Notes: generated by a model from the letters alone, not told the origin. 64,000 nt of DNA from Lucinisca nassula (GCA_963580285.1 OY757011.1:197177644-197241643), one strand, 5' to 3'. Shown: positions 9,403-20,275, counted from the stretch's first letter. Program-made: numbers and translations.

Positions 9403-11114
9403 AAGAGATCACAATGGTTGGACGACTGCCAGTTTGGTTTTGCGAAGAGGCACAACAGTTTTGTTTGTTTGATTTGAGGTTTAACATCCCTGTCAACACA
9501 GTATAGGTCATTTTGGAGACGTTGCTTCCAATTTTGTGTGACAATTACCTGACATTGAGATGAAATGACATCAAGCCCTGTCACCCAAGCAAGTCAATAG
9601 AGTTTATAAGCATGGAGGGTCCGACTTGCACCTCTTTGCCTGGGCAGGCTTAGATCCTCTAAGCGGTTTACCAGAACTTGTGTGCGGGTCGGTTTCAGCT
9701 CTGCATGGAAGCATCATGCAGCCCATCTTTTTCTTCAAGCCCTGATGTGCGGGTGCCGAAGTGCCACAACAGATGCAATCTTTGTTGTAAAGCAGCTGCA
9801 ACAGAAGTATCTGGCAGCCAACAAGAGACTCTACATGGCTTTTATAGACCTGGAGAAGGCATTTGATCGAGTGCCTCAGAAAGTCATCTGGTGGGCACTG
9901 AGAAAACTTGGAGTGGAAGAGTGAATTGTGCGGCTGCTCCAGGGGATGTATGCTTATGCTCAGAGCCATGTCCATGTTGGTGATGGTTATTGTGCAGAGT
10001 TTGAACGGAATGTTGGTGTTCATCAAGGCTCTGTTCTCAGCCCTCTGCTTTTCATCATTGTGCTTGAAGCCTTGTCACGCTAGTTACGCTCTGGAGTTCC
10101 CTGGGAGGACCTGTATGCCGATGACCTTGTCATCATAGCTGAATCACTCGAGGAATGTGTCAGGAGGCTCTTAACTTGGAAAGAAACAATGGAGAAAAAA
10201 GGGCTGAGAGTAAACGCAGGAAAGACAAAGATCATGAACTGTGGCCTCCTGCAGAGTACTGGTCAGTTCCCTCACTGGAGTGGGCAGCAACAGTATTTTT
10301 TTTGCAATTGCTGCAAGTTCTGGGTGCATAAGAAATGCAGTGGCTCAATCACTTGACAGAAGACTCTGATTACAGGTGTACACGGTGCCAAGGAACAGCA
10401 CGCTCCTTGTCGGACCTGACAAGCTGGAAGTGGTAGCTTCCTTTTGCTACTTCGGTGACATTTGCTCTCAGCAGCGGGTGGCTGTGATCTTTCGACCATA
10501 TCAAGTGTGAAAACAGCCTGGAAGAAATTCAAGGAGCTGCTACCAGTTCTCTCTTCCCGCCACCTCTCGTTCAAAACGTGGCCATGTGTATAGCTCTCGT
10601 GTGTATTATCTAAGCTGTGTGTAGAGCGCAATGCTTCATGCCAGTGGGACTTGGCCACTGACAAAGCCAAACCTCCAACGTCTGCAGCTGAATGACAGGG
10701 CAATGATCAGACAGATCTGCAATGTCAAGCCACAGGACACTGTCACCATCAGGTCCAGTGGGCTACTTGCACGGCTTGGCATTGAGGACCTGGTCCTGGA
10801 CCTCAATCCTCAAAAAGAGAGAAGGCTCCGCTGGTATCGACATGTGGAACGCTCCAACGGTGCAGTCAAGACTGCCTGTGACATACGGGTAGGTGGAAGG
10901 CATGGGCCTTGAAGGCCCAAGATGACCTGGAGGCAGCTGACAGAGAGCGCAGAGATTGGAAGCTCTCTGATATCGACCCTTATGATAGACAAACCTGGAG
11001 ATCTGGTGTGAGATCTGTCATGCGTGCAGCAAGCCAGCTACCTGCAAGGGGGTCCATTAATGTGGATGTTGCCCCTGTACCTGCATTTTAATCAAAACTC
11101 TGATGATGATGATG
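9403..11114 (+). mobile_element. Decayed LINE (non-LTR retrotransposon), RT and C-terminal region
   Basis: Conceptual translation gives reverse-transcriptase blocks in order: QFGFAKRHN, TTDAIFVV, MAFIDLEKAFDRVP, HQGSVLSPLLF, then the catalytic YADDL (near 10117) and GLRVNAGKTKIM. Downstream come a cysteine/histidine-rich WVHKKCSG segment and the end region RLRWYRHVERSNGAVKTA..GPR. In-frame stops, frameshifts and a SINE insertion break it, so it is inactive. It ends in a GATGATGATGATG simple tail, as in RTE-like LINEs; exact clade unproven. The 5' part, including any endonuclease, is absent. Confidence 0.9.
9459..9757 (-). mobile_element. SINE-1 inserted in the LINE
   Basis: Full-length minus-strand copy. 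Imperfect 15 bp duplications (GAAGAGGCACAACAG at 9444-9458, GAAGTGCCACAACAG at 9758-9772) flank it. It splits the RT between FGFAKRHN and TTDAIF. Confidence 0.9.
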
Positions 11115-11449
11115 TCTTTAAACTGCAACCCAATCAGTCGTATGCAAAATATGGAGCATTGTATGAAAACATTGTAGTCAAGAGTGTATTGAGACCGACA
11201 CAATGTAGTGACATCAGAAACTTATGATGTCATTATTATTTAAGAAGGACACCTTTTTGACATTGTCAGCATTTATGATATCATAATCCCAGCTGGAAAT
11301 AAATTACTGTGATGTTCAGGGATCTCACGTAATACCATATTTACCCTATTTGGACACCTCAACGCCTTACCATACTTGTTGCTTGGCATGTTCATGGACA
11401 ACTATGATGTCATAATTATTCAATGGTTTCAATGGTTATATAGTAATTT

Positions 11450-11745
11450 ATTTGATTTGAGGTTTAACGTCCCCGTCAACACTGTATAGGTCATTCTAGA
11501 GACGTGGCTTCCAATTTTGTGTGATTTTTTCCTGACATTGAGATGAAACGACTTCTCAAGCCCTGTCGCCCAATGAAACCAAAAGGGTTTAAAAGCATGG
11601 ACGGTCCGACTCACACCCTTTTCCTGGGCAGGCTTAGATCCTCTTAGCGGTTTACCAGTACTCGTGTGTGGTCGGTCGGTTTCAGCTCTGTGTGGAAGCA
11701 TCATGCAGCCAATCTATTTCTTCTAGCCCCGATGGGCGGGGGCCG
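11450..11745 (-). mobile_element. SINE-1, full length
   Basis: Perfect 10 bp duplication ATAGTAATTT at 11440-11449 and 11746-11755. Tail, body and GCCCCGATGGGCGGGGGC head all present. Confidence 0.92.
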
Positions 11746-12013
11746 ATAGTAATTTGTATTATCGACATACATTTGTTCTCCATAACTTGCTGAATTTTAA
11801 ACAGGATGTCATGTGATTCTACAAGACAGACTTTGAAGTTTAACTCCCTGTCAACGCTACCAGAAAGAAGTCCAGTATTGCCTGTATCAGATTATTTTTA
11901 TAAAAACCAACTTGGAATGTTTACTATTTTTCAAAGTAACCTATGCACTTATTCATTCTTGATTCCCATGTACATGTGCATGAGCCCATCACTTGACAAT
12001 ACTCTCAACGACC

Positions 12014-12256
12014 TGGGGCCAGTTGTTCAAAGCATCGTTAGCTTAACGAGCTCGTTAGTGGTCATATTTTTAACTCTTCTAGCAAGTACAATATCGTAAA
12101 TTTTGGTATTTTTGCTGAAAAAATGTGAGCAGCTTTTGCGTCCGCAAAAGCTGCTCACATTTTTTCAGCAAAAATTTCAGCATATTTGCCATATTTAATG
12201 ATCAAAGTTTTAACGATACGTTAACTAACGACGTTAGTTTTGAACAACTGGCCCCT
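12014..12256. mobile_element. MITE-F, intact
   Basis: GGGGCCAGTTGTTCAAA and TTTTGAACAACTGGCCCC ends in inversion, central GAGCAGCTTTTGCGTCC / GCAAAAGCTGCTC palindrome, TTTTTGCTGAAAAAATG arms. Reference copy of the family. Confidence 0.92.
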
Positions 12257-12309
12257 GGTCTTAGCTTAGGTTAGCTCCTCTCTGTTCTCGTAGCCCATTT
12301 TCTGGGCGT

Positions 12310-12522
12310 TTAACCTTTAACCTGCTGAATATTCAATTAAGCCACACTCATTTCTGACTTTGAACCAATCAGATTACTTGATGCAGCTTATTGCTACATA
12401 TTCATAAACTGAATGTCAAACTGTGTAGATCCTGATCAGATGGATTCTTCAGAAGCCATCTGATCTGGATCTACACTGTTTGCAAAGATAGGGTATGTCG
12501 CCTACAGCAGGGTAAAGGTTAA
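12310..12522. mobile_element. MITE-A
   Basis: TTAA flanks, CTGCTGAATATT end, AATCAGATTACTTGATG block, shared hairpin and CAGCAGGGTAAAGG right end. Confidence 0.88.
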
Positions 12523-12658
12523 CTGGCAGACAATGCCAAGTTAAGCTACTCTTAACCCTTCAAGTGCTAAAAGAATTTCTTTGCAGATGACAATCTATTT
12601 ATTTTTCTAATTTCTTCTCTCAAACATGGTATGTAATTTATTCAACAGTCTTAATTCA

Positions 12659-12838
12659 TGTAACCCATTTTGTACCATAATTGGCAAACAGTGCACCCAG
12701 ATCAGTTCTGCGGCTACACTGTTTGCAAAAAGTTCAGCCACTTTCCAAATAAAATTTGAAGAAAACACACCCCTGAATTTTGAAATGGATTTGTGCTATA
12801 TATAAGGTGGAAGACTCCATTTGGTACAAAAAGGGTTG
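12659..12838. mobile_element. MITE-B, hairpin partly deleted
   Basis: CCCATTTTGTACC and GGTACAAAAAGGG ends. One TTAA has changed to GTAA and the other to TTGA. The hairpin tip is lost, leaving CAAACAGTGCACCCAGATCA..CTACACTGTTTGC. Confidence 0.8.
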
Positions 12839-12945
12839 ATATGTGAAGAAGATACTCTGGTGAAAAATGTCACCCTGCAGCTATAAACTGTGTCCCACTT
12901 AGTACTAAAGATGATAAGTGTCAGTTATCTGTCAAGAGTACAAGG

Positions 12946-13143
12946 CCTTAAAAATCCTAAAAATTCGGACAACTTCGGGACAAGCTTCATTCTGCTAAAC
13001 TTTTTGACAAATTTGTTTCACAATCCAGCATTGGATTCCAAACGGTGCAGACAGAATGGCAAACAGTGTAGACCCTGATCAGACTGAACTGGGTCTACAC
13101 TGTTTGGTTAGGCTTGTCTGTCCCAATACTTAGGATCATCACT
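12946..13143. mobile_element. MITE-C
   Basis: AAATCCTAAAAATTCGGAC left end and CCCAATACTTAGGATCATC right end, subterminal AACTTTTTGACAAATTTG, GGTGCAGACAGAATGGC, and the shared hairpin with its tip deleted. Confidence 0.8.
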
Positions 13144-13309
13144 TGATCATCTTGTAATATATTACTTCACACAGATATAATACAATCTGTCTTGGTTTCA
13201 TTTCTAACACTTAGCCAAACACAAAAAAACATGTATTCTCTCTGCGTTTGAGTTTGATTGATTTCACTCATTTAAAAAGATGCATTTTTATGAAAAAAAC
13301 AAGATGGGT

Positions 13310-13600
13310 TTGCGAAACAGGAACATGTCCCTAGGCCTAGGTCAATATATTCTTTGTAGGTCAAGGTCATTTTTTTATGATTGGGAAGCCCTTGCCACAA
13401 GGAACCTACATGCCAAATATGAAGGCTCTATCAGAATCGGTTAAAAAATTAACACTAATTGTATTTTTTTCTTTAAAGTAGGTCACAGGTCAAGGTCAAG
13501 GTCACAGGTCATTTTTTGTATGAGTGGAAAGCCTTTGTCACAAGGAACCTACATGCCAAGTTGAAGGCTCTATCTCAAACAGTTCAATTGTTAAAGTTGT
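13310..13600 (+). repeat. HLE-type tandem core, two units
   Basis: GGTCATTTTTT..TGATTGG..CACAAGGAACCTACATGCC occurs at about 13364 and again at 13506, a period of 142 bp. AGGTCAAGGTCA motifs separate the units. It lies just upstream of HLE-d. Confidence 0.65.
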
Positions 13601-13655
13601 CCAACCAATAACAAACCATCAAACAAACAGACAGGTTCCGGGGGACATAACAAGT

Positions 13656-14254
13656 GTTGCCAGAAGACAACATAGCTCGCCTTTGAGCCTAAGTTGGATG
13701 AGGGCAAGTTAAGAAAAAGCAATAGAAAACTTTAACCAAAACTTCAACATAAAATTTCTAAGTCCTTGACCTTAATCTCAAGGTCACTGAGAGGGGTGGG
13801 GCTAGTACTGTACAAAACTTCAGACCAATATGTAACAGCAGTTGAAGAAGTAATCCATCAAGTGGTTTTAGAGATTTAGAGCAATAGAAAACTTTAACCA
13901 AAAACTTCAACATAAAATTTCTAAGTTTGTGACCTTGACCTCAAGGTCACTGAGGGGGTTTGGGGCTGGTGCTGTGCAAAACTTTAGACCAATATGTAAC
14001 ATCAGTCAAAGAAGTGACTTAATCTATCAAGTGGTTTTAGAGATATAGAGCAATAGAACCTTTAACCAAAAACTTCAACATAAAATTTCTAAGTCTGTGA
14101 CCTTGACCTCAAGGTCTCTGAGGGGAAAGGGGCTGGTACTGTGCAAAACTTAAGACCAATATGTAACATCAGTCCTCCATCAAGTGGTTTTAGAGATTCA
14201 CGCCGACATCAGTGTGACTGGTACAGCTCTTCTGTACTTTCGTACAGGCAAGCT
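13656..14254 (+). mobile_element. HLE-d, complete pearl/Helitron-like element
   Basis: 5' hairpin GTTGCCAGAAGACAAC (13656-13671), then terminal motif ATAGCTCGCCTTTG. The core has three units with starts at 13720, 13881 and 14050 (161-169 bp), each with GACCTTGACCTCAAGGTC-type palindromes. Then CGCCGACATCAGTGTGAC, and a 3' hairpin (14224-14254) with loop TTTC ending AGCTAA. Core length fits published bivalve pearl elements (about 160 bp). Confidence 0.75.
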
Positions 14255-14362
14255 AAAAATGCATTAAGAAACCAGAGTAGCAAATTAAACTTGGAGGAGT
14301 AATGCTGCTTCCCCACCCACCAAAACCTACACATAGAGCACAGCTCCCAGGCCACAGGGACA

Positions 14363-14592
14363 TTAACCCATTCAGTACCAGAAAACCCAAAACAGGTACC
14401 CTGTCAAACAGTGCGGGCCCAGATCAGATGCTGCAGAACGCGGTGTCTGATCAGGGCCTGCACTATTTGCGAAAAAGTTCAGCCAATTTCCTAACAAATT
14501 TTGAAGAAAACACAACCTGACACCCCTAAATTTTGAAATGGACTCCTGCTATATGTAAGGAGGAAGATTCCATTTGGCACAAATAGGGTTAA
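14363..14592. mobile_element. MITE-B, near intact
   Basis: TTAA flanks; CCCATTCAGTACC left end; hairpin with CAGATGCTGCAGAACGCGG tip; TATATGTAAGGAGGAAGATT right arm. Confidence 0.9.
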
Positions 14593-15013
14593 ATCTGTTA
14601 TTATTTTCCAGACAATTGCAGTATTAGATCACAAATAAAGATTTTATACTCAATAGTAGATATTTAGATATGGAAATTTTACACAGGTTACCACTCCACA
14701 TCTGCTTCTTTATGTTTTAAATTAAATGAAACAGCAATATAGTTGCTTTTTCTTCTGCACTTTTGCAAAGTAAATTGAGCGTGCAACAGCAAATATAGAT
14801 TCTGTAATACGCATTACCGTATTTTCCATATGAATTTGGACAGAATGTGTCCTGAGCAAACAGTGAAGACCAATTAAAGGGAGAACTTGGTTCATTTTCT
14901 TTCCTCTAAGATAGTTTGATGCTGCAGAACATGGCGTCTCTGATCAGGGTCTACACTGTGTGTCACTCATGCAAATATTTTTAGACAGAAACATTGGGTA
15001 GTAAAGTTCAAAT
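14593..15013. other. No gene; unexplained spacer
   Basis: AT-rich. A weak cassette remnant (GAGCAAACAGTGAAGACC and CTGATCAGGGTCTACACTG) lies at about 14855-14960; nothing else is recognisable. Confidence 0.35.
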
Positions 15014-15229
15014 TTAACCTATTTTGTACCGGAAACCCCAAAACGGGTAGTTGGCAAACCGTGCAGGCCCAGATCAGACGCTGCAGAACACTGCGTCTGA
15101 TCAGGGCCTGCACTGTTTGCAAAATTTTCAGCCAATTTCCAAAGTTTTTGGAGAAAACAAAACCTGACTTTGAAATGGACTTCTGCTATATATAAGAAAG
15201 AAGATTCCATTTGGTAGAAAAAGGGTTAA
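15014..15229. mobile_element. MITE-B abutting MITE-A
   Basis: TTAA flanks, CCTATTTTGTACC left end, hairpin CAGACGCTGCAGAACACTG. Its right TTAA (15226-15229) is also the left TTAA of the next MITE-A. Confidence 0.9.
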
Positions 15230-15438
15230 CTCTTATCTTGCTGTTCACGACAACCCCTACCTTTGGAAACAGTGTAGATCCAGATCAGATGGCTTCTGAA
15301 GAAGCCATCTGATCAGGATCTACACTGGTTAGCATTCAGTTTATGAATTTGTAGGAATAAATTGCATCAAGTAATTTGATTGGTTGATAGACAGAAATGG
15401 GTGTGACTTAAATGAATATTCAGCAAGAGAAGGGTTAA
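15226..15438. mobile_element. MITE-A sharing a TTAA with MITE-B
   Basis: Ends CTCTTATCTTGCTG and CAGCAAGAGAAGGG, hairpin tip GGCTTCTGAAGAAGCC, subterminal AATTTGATTGGTTGATAGAC. Confidence 0.93.
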
Positions 15439-15522
15439 GAACATGTATGGGAAAATATGGTATATTGATGCACACTTGAAAGAGGACAGGTCTGCTTTCA
15501 GGGGACGCAACCATTTCAAAAA

Positions 15523-15733
15523 TACAGTAAAATCCCTATATTAAGACCACCTTTGGAACTGTTCAAAAGTGGTCTTTAAGACCACTTTTGAACAGTTCCA
15601 AAGGTGGTCTCTGACCAGAGGACACAGTATGCAGAAAACACAAAGAAATAAGAGCTGCAACCTACTAGATAATTTTTTTTGAAGGGGAATTAGTCTTCAT
15701 TTTTGGTGGTCTTAATAGCCGAATTTCACTGTA
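15523..15733. mobile_element. MITE-D (Tc1/mariner-pogo-like ends)
   Basis: TA flanks, ends CAGTAAAATCCCTATATTAA / TAGCCGAATTTCACTG. One subterminal palindrome (CTTTGGAACTGTTCAAAAG and its inverse) lies to one side of centre. CAGT starts with TA duplications are typical of Tc1/mariner-pogo. Confidence 0.9.
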
Positions 15734-15795
15734 CTTTTGTTTCCCTTATCAGTAGGGGTGTGCTGGAACCTTTCAACACTGTAGAACTGTCATGC

Positions 15796-16004
15796 ACTGT
15801 AAAAATCCTAAAAGTTTGGACACTTTGATGATTTGCTGTAATTCTCCTAAAATTTTAACAAATTTGTTTCAGGATCCACCAAAGAGTCAAAAAGGTGCAG
15901 ACAGAACTGCAAACAATGTAGACCCTGACTGAAGGAGCAGTCTGATCTGCGTTAGCACTGTTTCCCTAGGCCTATCTGTCCCAATACTTAGGATCATTAC
16001 GGTA
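15796..16004. mobile_element. MITE-C
   Basis: CACTGTAAAAATCCTAAAAG and CTTAGGATCATTACGGTA ends; subterminal AATTTTAACAAATTTGTTTC; degraded hairpin tip (GAAGGAGCAGTCTGATC). Confidence 0.85.
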
Positions 16005-16095
16005 AACGCTGCACAATGCAGGAGCAATGGACATCATTCCAAATTCAAAGATGACAGAGTCCAACCAAGCAACTACCGGTATTCAAACTTAGCTC

Positions 16096-16350
16096 AGCAT
16101 GATGCTTCCAAGCAGAGCTGAAACCGACCCGCACACCAGTAGTGGTAAACCGCTTAGAGGATCTAAGCCTGCCTAGGCAAAGCGGTGCGAGTCTGACCGT
16201 CTATGCTTATAAACCCTATTGGTTTCATTGGGCAGCAGGGCTTGAGATGTCATCTCAATGTCTGGTAAAAGTCCCATAAAATCGGAAGCAATGTCTCCAA
16301 AATGACCTTTACAGTGTTGACGATGACATTAAACCTCAAATCAAACAAAC
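16096..16350 (+). mobile_element. SINE-1
   Basis: Starts at the CATGATGCTTCC block without the GCCCC head and ends in CAAACAAAC. Near-perfect flanking duplication AAACTTAGCT / AAACTTGGCT. Confidence 0.85.
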
Positions 16351-16712
16351 AAACTTGGCTAACAAACTCAATCAGAGCTGCTGAGCTCTTTGATTTTTTT
16401 TTTTTTTCACGCAATGTTTTGCTAATTGTTCTCTTCTTGATAATAATTTGTAGTTGCTTTATTGATTGTTAGTACAAGTAATCAGCTTATGTTAAAGTCA
16501 TTGATTACCATTATATGTAGTCACTTCAGCAAAGCACATATACCAGATGATTTTTAACATAAAAATATAAAATAAAAACAAAAGTCTAAAACATAAAAAA
16601 AAAAATTCTAAGGTCATGAAGGTGATCTTCAGTTCAAGGGCAGGGTTGAAAAGGGCAGGTTTGAAAAACTATAGGCGGATAGCATAGCAAAAGCAAAGTA
16701 CAAAATTACATC

Positions 16713-16915
16713 TGTTTATTCCAGTTGAGGTTCTACATCCCCATCAACACTATTTAGGTCATTTTGGAGATGTAGCTTCCGATTTTGCGAACTTTTACCA
16801 ATGATATCTCAAGCCCTGTAACCAACCAAAGAAAATGCTTGGGTTGAAGGAGCTCACCACATTTCCTGGGCAGGCTAATGGACTTTCTAACCGGTTTACA
16901 AGTTTTGTAACTAGC
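16713..16915 (-). mobile_element. SINE-1, degenerate
   Basis: GAGGTTCTACATCCCCATCA and GACTTTCTAACCGGTTTACA match the family with many changes. The head is missing. Confidence 0.7.
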
Positions 16916-16948
16916 AGATGGAATTATCTAATTTAAAAAAAAATATAT

Positions 16949-17159
16949 TCAGTAAAATTCTGCTATTAAGACCACCTAAAATTAGGTCTAATTCTGCTTT
17001 GAAAACCTTTTTTTAGTAGGTTTCAGTTATTCTTTCTTTGTATTTTCTGCATACAGTGTCCTCTAGTCAGAGACCACATTTGAGACTGTCCAAAAGTGGT
17101 CTTAAAGACCACTTTTGAACAGTCTCAAAGGTGTTCTTAATACAGGAATTTTACTGTAT
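16949..17159. mobile_element. MITE-D
   Basis: CAGTAAAATTCTGCTATTAA and GGAATTTTACTGTA ends, with the GACCACTTTTGAACAGTC palindrome near the right end. Confidence 0.88.
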
Positions 17160-17240
17160 ATATTTTTCAGCAAAATTAAGGCTTGACATTTCATGTGAAT
17201 TGTCTGCATAACAGGCAAAAATAAGGTTCAACAAAACATG

Positions 17241-17548
17241 TGAATGGTAGCTCAGTCGGATGCGCGTCTGACTGGTGATCAGGAGCACCCGGGTTCAATG
17301 CTTGCGGGGGGCCGGCAACATTCTTTCGTCAAGATTGACCATGAAATCTTTTCTACAGTCATCCTCTCCCTTCCGCTGATTCAAGAGGGGCAGTTGTCAG
17401 TTTCTGGCAAAAGAATGTGCACTGTACTGATTAACTGCTTACATTATAAGCTTGCCCAGGAAAAGTGTGGATAGGTAAACTATTAACCAGCTCAAAAATG
17501 ACCTAAATAGTGTTGACTGGGCCATTAAACTCCAATACAAACAATACT
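17241..17548 (+). mobile_element. SINE-4, full length
   Basis: tRNA-like head GGTAGCTCAGTCGGATGCGC with B-box-like GGGTTCAATGC, body TTCCGCTGATTCAAGAGGGG and AAGAATGTGCACTGTACTG, tail GTTGACTGGGCCATTAAACT then CCAATACAAACAA. Confidence 0.92.
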
Positions 17549-17571
17549 GGCATGCCAAACAGTTATATATA

Positions 17572-18502
17572 TACTCAGTCAAAAAAGTTCCTATACGTAA
17601 AATTGCTTCTGTTACTAGAGCTACTACAGAAAAACTACACAAAGTTTGTTATGTTTTGATATGAAGACTCATTTTTCCGTGCAAAAGCACCATTCGTTTT
17701 TGTTTTCGTAAACACATCATCGTAGACTATTGCTTTAAACACCCAAGGGGTCACTGTGTCATTTTCACAGAGAAAATCATTAAAACATGCTATGATTTAA
17801 CATCACAAAATTTCCCTGTACCCTACATTTCTAAAATTTGATACATGTTACATTTCTTTAGATACCATTTGCGTCTATTCACAAAAGATTTGGAACTTTA
17901 GTTGCATCAGCAACGAGAAACAGGCTATCACATATTGACCTCCAATTCTTACAAGTTGTGTGCAAATGCTGCTTTCAATGGCAACTCCATAGAAAATCGC
18001 AATCGACAGTGCTACATGCTACATGAATTTTCTGTATTTTTTACCATCATGATGAACAGCAATGGTGGACACAAAGCGTTTTTCGAAAAAATGGCAAAAA
18101 TTGATTGACAGGAATAAAAACTACAGCAGTTCGAAAATTGCTATATTTTTAATTGCAAGGGAGATAATTTGAGAATTTCACAAATCAAAACCTCGCTTAT
18201 AAAGCGAGATCATCAGATAATGTAAAAGTAAAGTGTTATCCGATGTTCAGAGAATATTGTCTTCCATCTTAGACAAAAAAAAACTTTCTGAGCATGCGCA
18301 ATGTCCATTTTCTACCAAAATCTTTCTAGGCACATATTGCAAGACAACTCTGGAGCAGAAAAGTATGGACAATTAGAAGTTTGAGCATTCTCTAGCTAAA
18401 CTTCCAAATTAAATGCCTACAGCCAAATTTAGCTCAATAGCTGCCAGATATCTAGTGAGTTTCACCCCCGAAAGTTGGTACAGTAACTTTTTTGACTAAG
18501 TA
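17572..18502. mobile_element. TA-flanked Tc1/mariner-like deletion derivative
   Basis: TA at each end; inverted ends CTCAGTCAAAAAAGTT (17574-17589) and AACTTTTTTGACTAAG (18485-18500), one mismatch. The 930 bp interior has no transposase-length frame; the longest ORF is 68 codons with no D-D-E/D pattern I could see. Confidence 0.75.
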
Positions 18503-18513
18503 TATAAATAAAC

Positions 18514-18709
18514 ACACTGTGAAACTCCGCAATTAAGACCACCTAAAATTAAGACTAATTCTGCTTTGAAAAGTGCAACTATTTATTTGTGTTTTCTGCA
18601 TAGAATGTCCTCTGGTCAGAGACCACCTTTGGGACTTTTCAAAAGTGGTCTTAAAGACCACTTTTGAACAGTCCCAAAGGTGGTCTTAATATAGGAAGTT
18701 TACTTTATA
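18514..18709. mobile_element. MITE-D
   Basis: CACTGTGAAACTCCGC left end, GACCACTTTTGAACAGTCCC palindrome, TAGGAAGTTTACTTTA right end. Starts 12 bp after the preceding element. Confidence 0.85.
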
Positions 18710-18714
18710 GGCCT

Positions 18715-19030
18715 ATCCCAAAGGCAGAGGCAGAAGGAAGCTAGGCAATTGAATGTGTTAACTGACAGTGATATTTGGAGACCTTTATTTAATTACGAGG
18801 AACAGAACATCATCCAATCTAGATCAATACCATAGGTCATCACAGCAGTAGCTTTGTTACATTTTATATCATCAATCTCTTCATTTTGTTAAAGCGAATA
18901 AGTACATCTTACATATGCACATATTTCACAGCAGAGTTACTAATTACAGAAGCTTCCCACCTGCTATTGTCCATGTGATTATCCAATATTTATAGCATTG
19001 CAATTCTTCTCCCTGTGTTATCACAGCCTT
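18715..19030. other. No gene; unique intronic sequence
   Basis: No family match and no long frame. Confidence 0.35.
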
Positions 19031-19035
19031 GGTTA

Positions 19036-19225
19036 TCAGTGGAATGGGTTATTGGCAAACAGTGTAGACCAGACACTCTGCAGCGTCTGATCAGGGTCTA
19101 CACTGTTTGCTGCAAAGTACAGGAATTTAGGGTTTAAACCAAATAGTCCAAGTTCCAGTTCAGGTCTATTTTCCCAGGCTAAAGACAATTGACCCACCAG
19201 TGCTGTAAGTGCTTTGATTACAATA
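19036..19225. mobile_element. MITE-H
   Basis: Shared hairpin (GGCAAACAGTGTAGACC / GGTCTACACTGTTTGC) then the family block AGGTCTATTTTCCCAGGCTA, ATTGACCCACCAGTGCTGT, GTGCTTTGATTA. No inverted ends could be fixed. Confidence 0.7.
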
Positions 19226-19361
19226 GAAAGAACATTTTTATTTTATGTCACTTTGTGAGTCTACTCCTAGAGAAAAATGTTTGTTCCCCAGGAGCGAATT
19301 CTTTCCTCAAAAGAGCAGACTGCTAATGATACGGGATCTCTTCAGATGCCGAGAAAAACTG

Positions 19362-19655
19362 TTTATTTGTTTGATTTGAGGTTTAAGGTCCCTGTCAACA
19401 CTGTATAGGTAATTTTGGAGACGTTGCTTCCAATTTTGTGGGACTTTTACCCGACATTGAGATGAAATGACATCACAAGCCCTGTCGCCCTATGAAATCA
19501 ATAGGGTTTATAAGCATGGGCGGACCGGCTCACACCGCTATGCCTGGGCAGACTTAGATCCTCTAAGTGCCTAGTGGTTTACCAGTACTCATGTGCGGTC
19601 GGTTTCACCTCTGCGTGGAAGCATCATGCAGCCCGCCCAGAGGGGCGGGGGCTGA
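19362..19655 (-). mobile_element. SINE-1, full length
   Basis: Perfect 13 bp duplication CCGAGAAAAACTG at 19349-19361 and 19656-19668. The head is slightly shortened. Confidence 0.93.
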
Positions 19656-19684
19656 CCGAGAAAAACTGCTTCTGAAAATGTTGC

Positions 19685-19765
19685 CTGTTTATGTTGTCAG
19701 CTGAATCTTCCTGCAAACTTTTCAAACATATTTTCGCATACAGGCAAACAGGGTGGACTCTGATC
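19685..19765. mobile_element. MITE-G fragment, reverse
   Basis: TTTTCAAACATATTTTCGC and CAGGCAAACAGGGTGGACTC match the right half of MITE-G, including one hairpin arm. Confidence 0.5.
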
Positions 19766-20009
19766 AGACTTTTTAATTAACTGACAGATGACAAAAAATT
19801 TGCCATTGATTCAAGGCAAACATGGGTTATTGTTTGTCTTTGTTACAAATGAACTTGAAATCTTCGGTTTCACGTTCACATGACTGTCTAGTTTGAGTAG
19901 GCCTATTTTTGTAGGAGTTTATTGGACAAAGACAAAATAGGATTGAGAATGCTGACATTTATACAAAATCGTCATTTACAAGTTAATAATTGCGGAGGAG
20001 TGTTGGAAC

Positions 20010-20250
20010 TCTTTAACCCTTAAACTGCCGATCACAACAACTTTTGTCTGCTTTTGTCTACAGTTACTTTGCAAACAGTGTGCAAATTGTCATTGTTGCA
20101 AACAGTTTGGACCCAGATCACACTGCTCCTCTTAGAAAAAAAAAAAATAAAAAAAAAAAAATGGCTGAAATATAGTTACAAGAAGATAAACAGGTGACGT
20201 TTTTAGATGCAGTTTTCTTTTTTTTTGGGGGGGGGGGGGGGTCTTGAAGG
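20010..20250. mobile_element. MITE-G, degenerate
   Basis: CTGCCGATCACAACAACTTT, duplicated CAAACAGT(G/T)TG arms and CACTGCTCCT tip match MITE-G. Poly-A (about 20139-20160) and poly-G (20226-20241) runs lie inside. Confidence 0.55.
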
Positions 20251-20275
20251 TTAAAAGGAATAAATAAAACCATTA

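Noticed and set aside
9682..10912. Intact protein genes from LINE ORFs
   Set aside because: In-frame stops after VEE, frame changes and the SINE insertion show a dead retrotransposon.
17244..17310. tRNA gene (GGTAGCTCAGTCGGATGCGC)
   Set aside because: Part of SINE-4, which recurs with the same body at 23373 and 30385.
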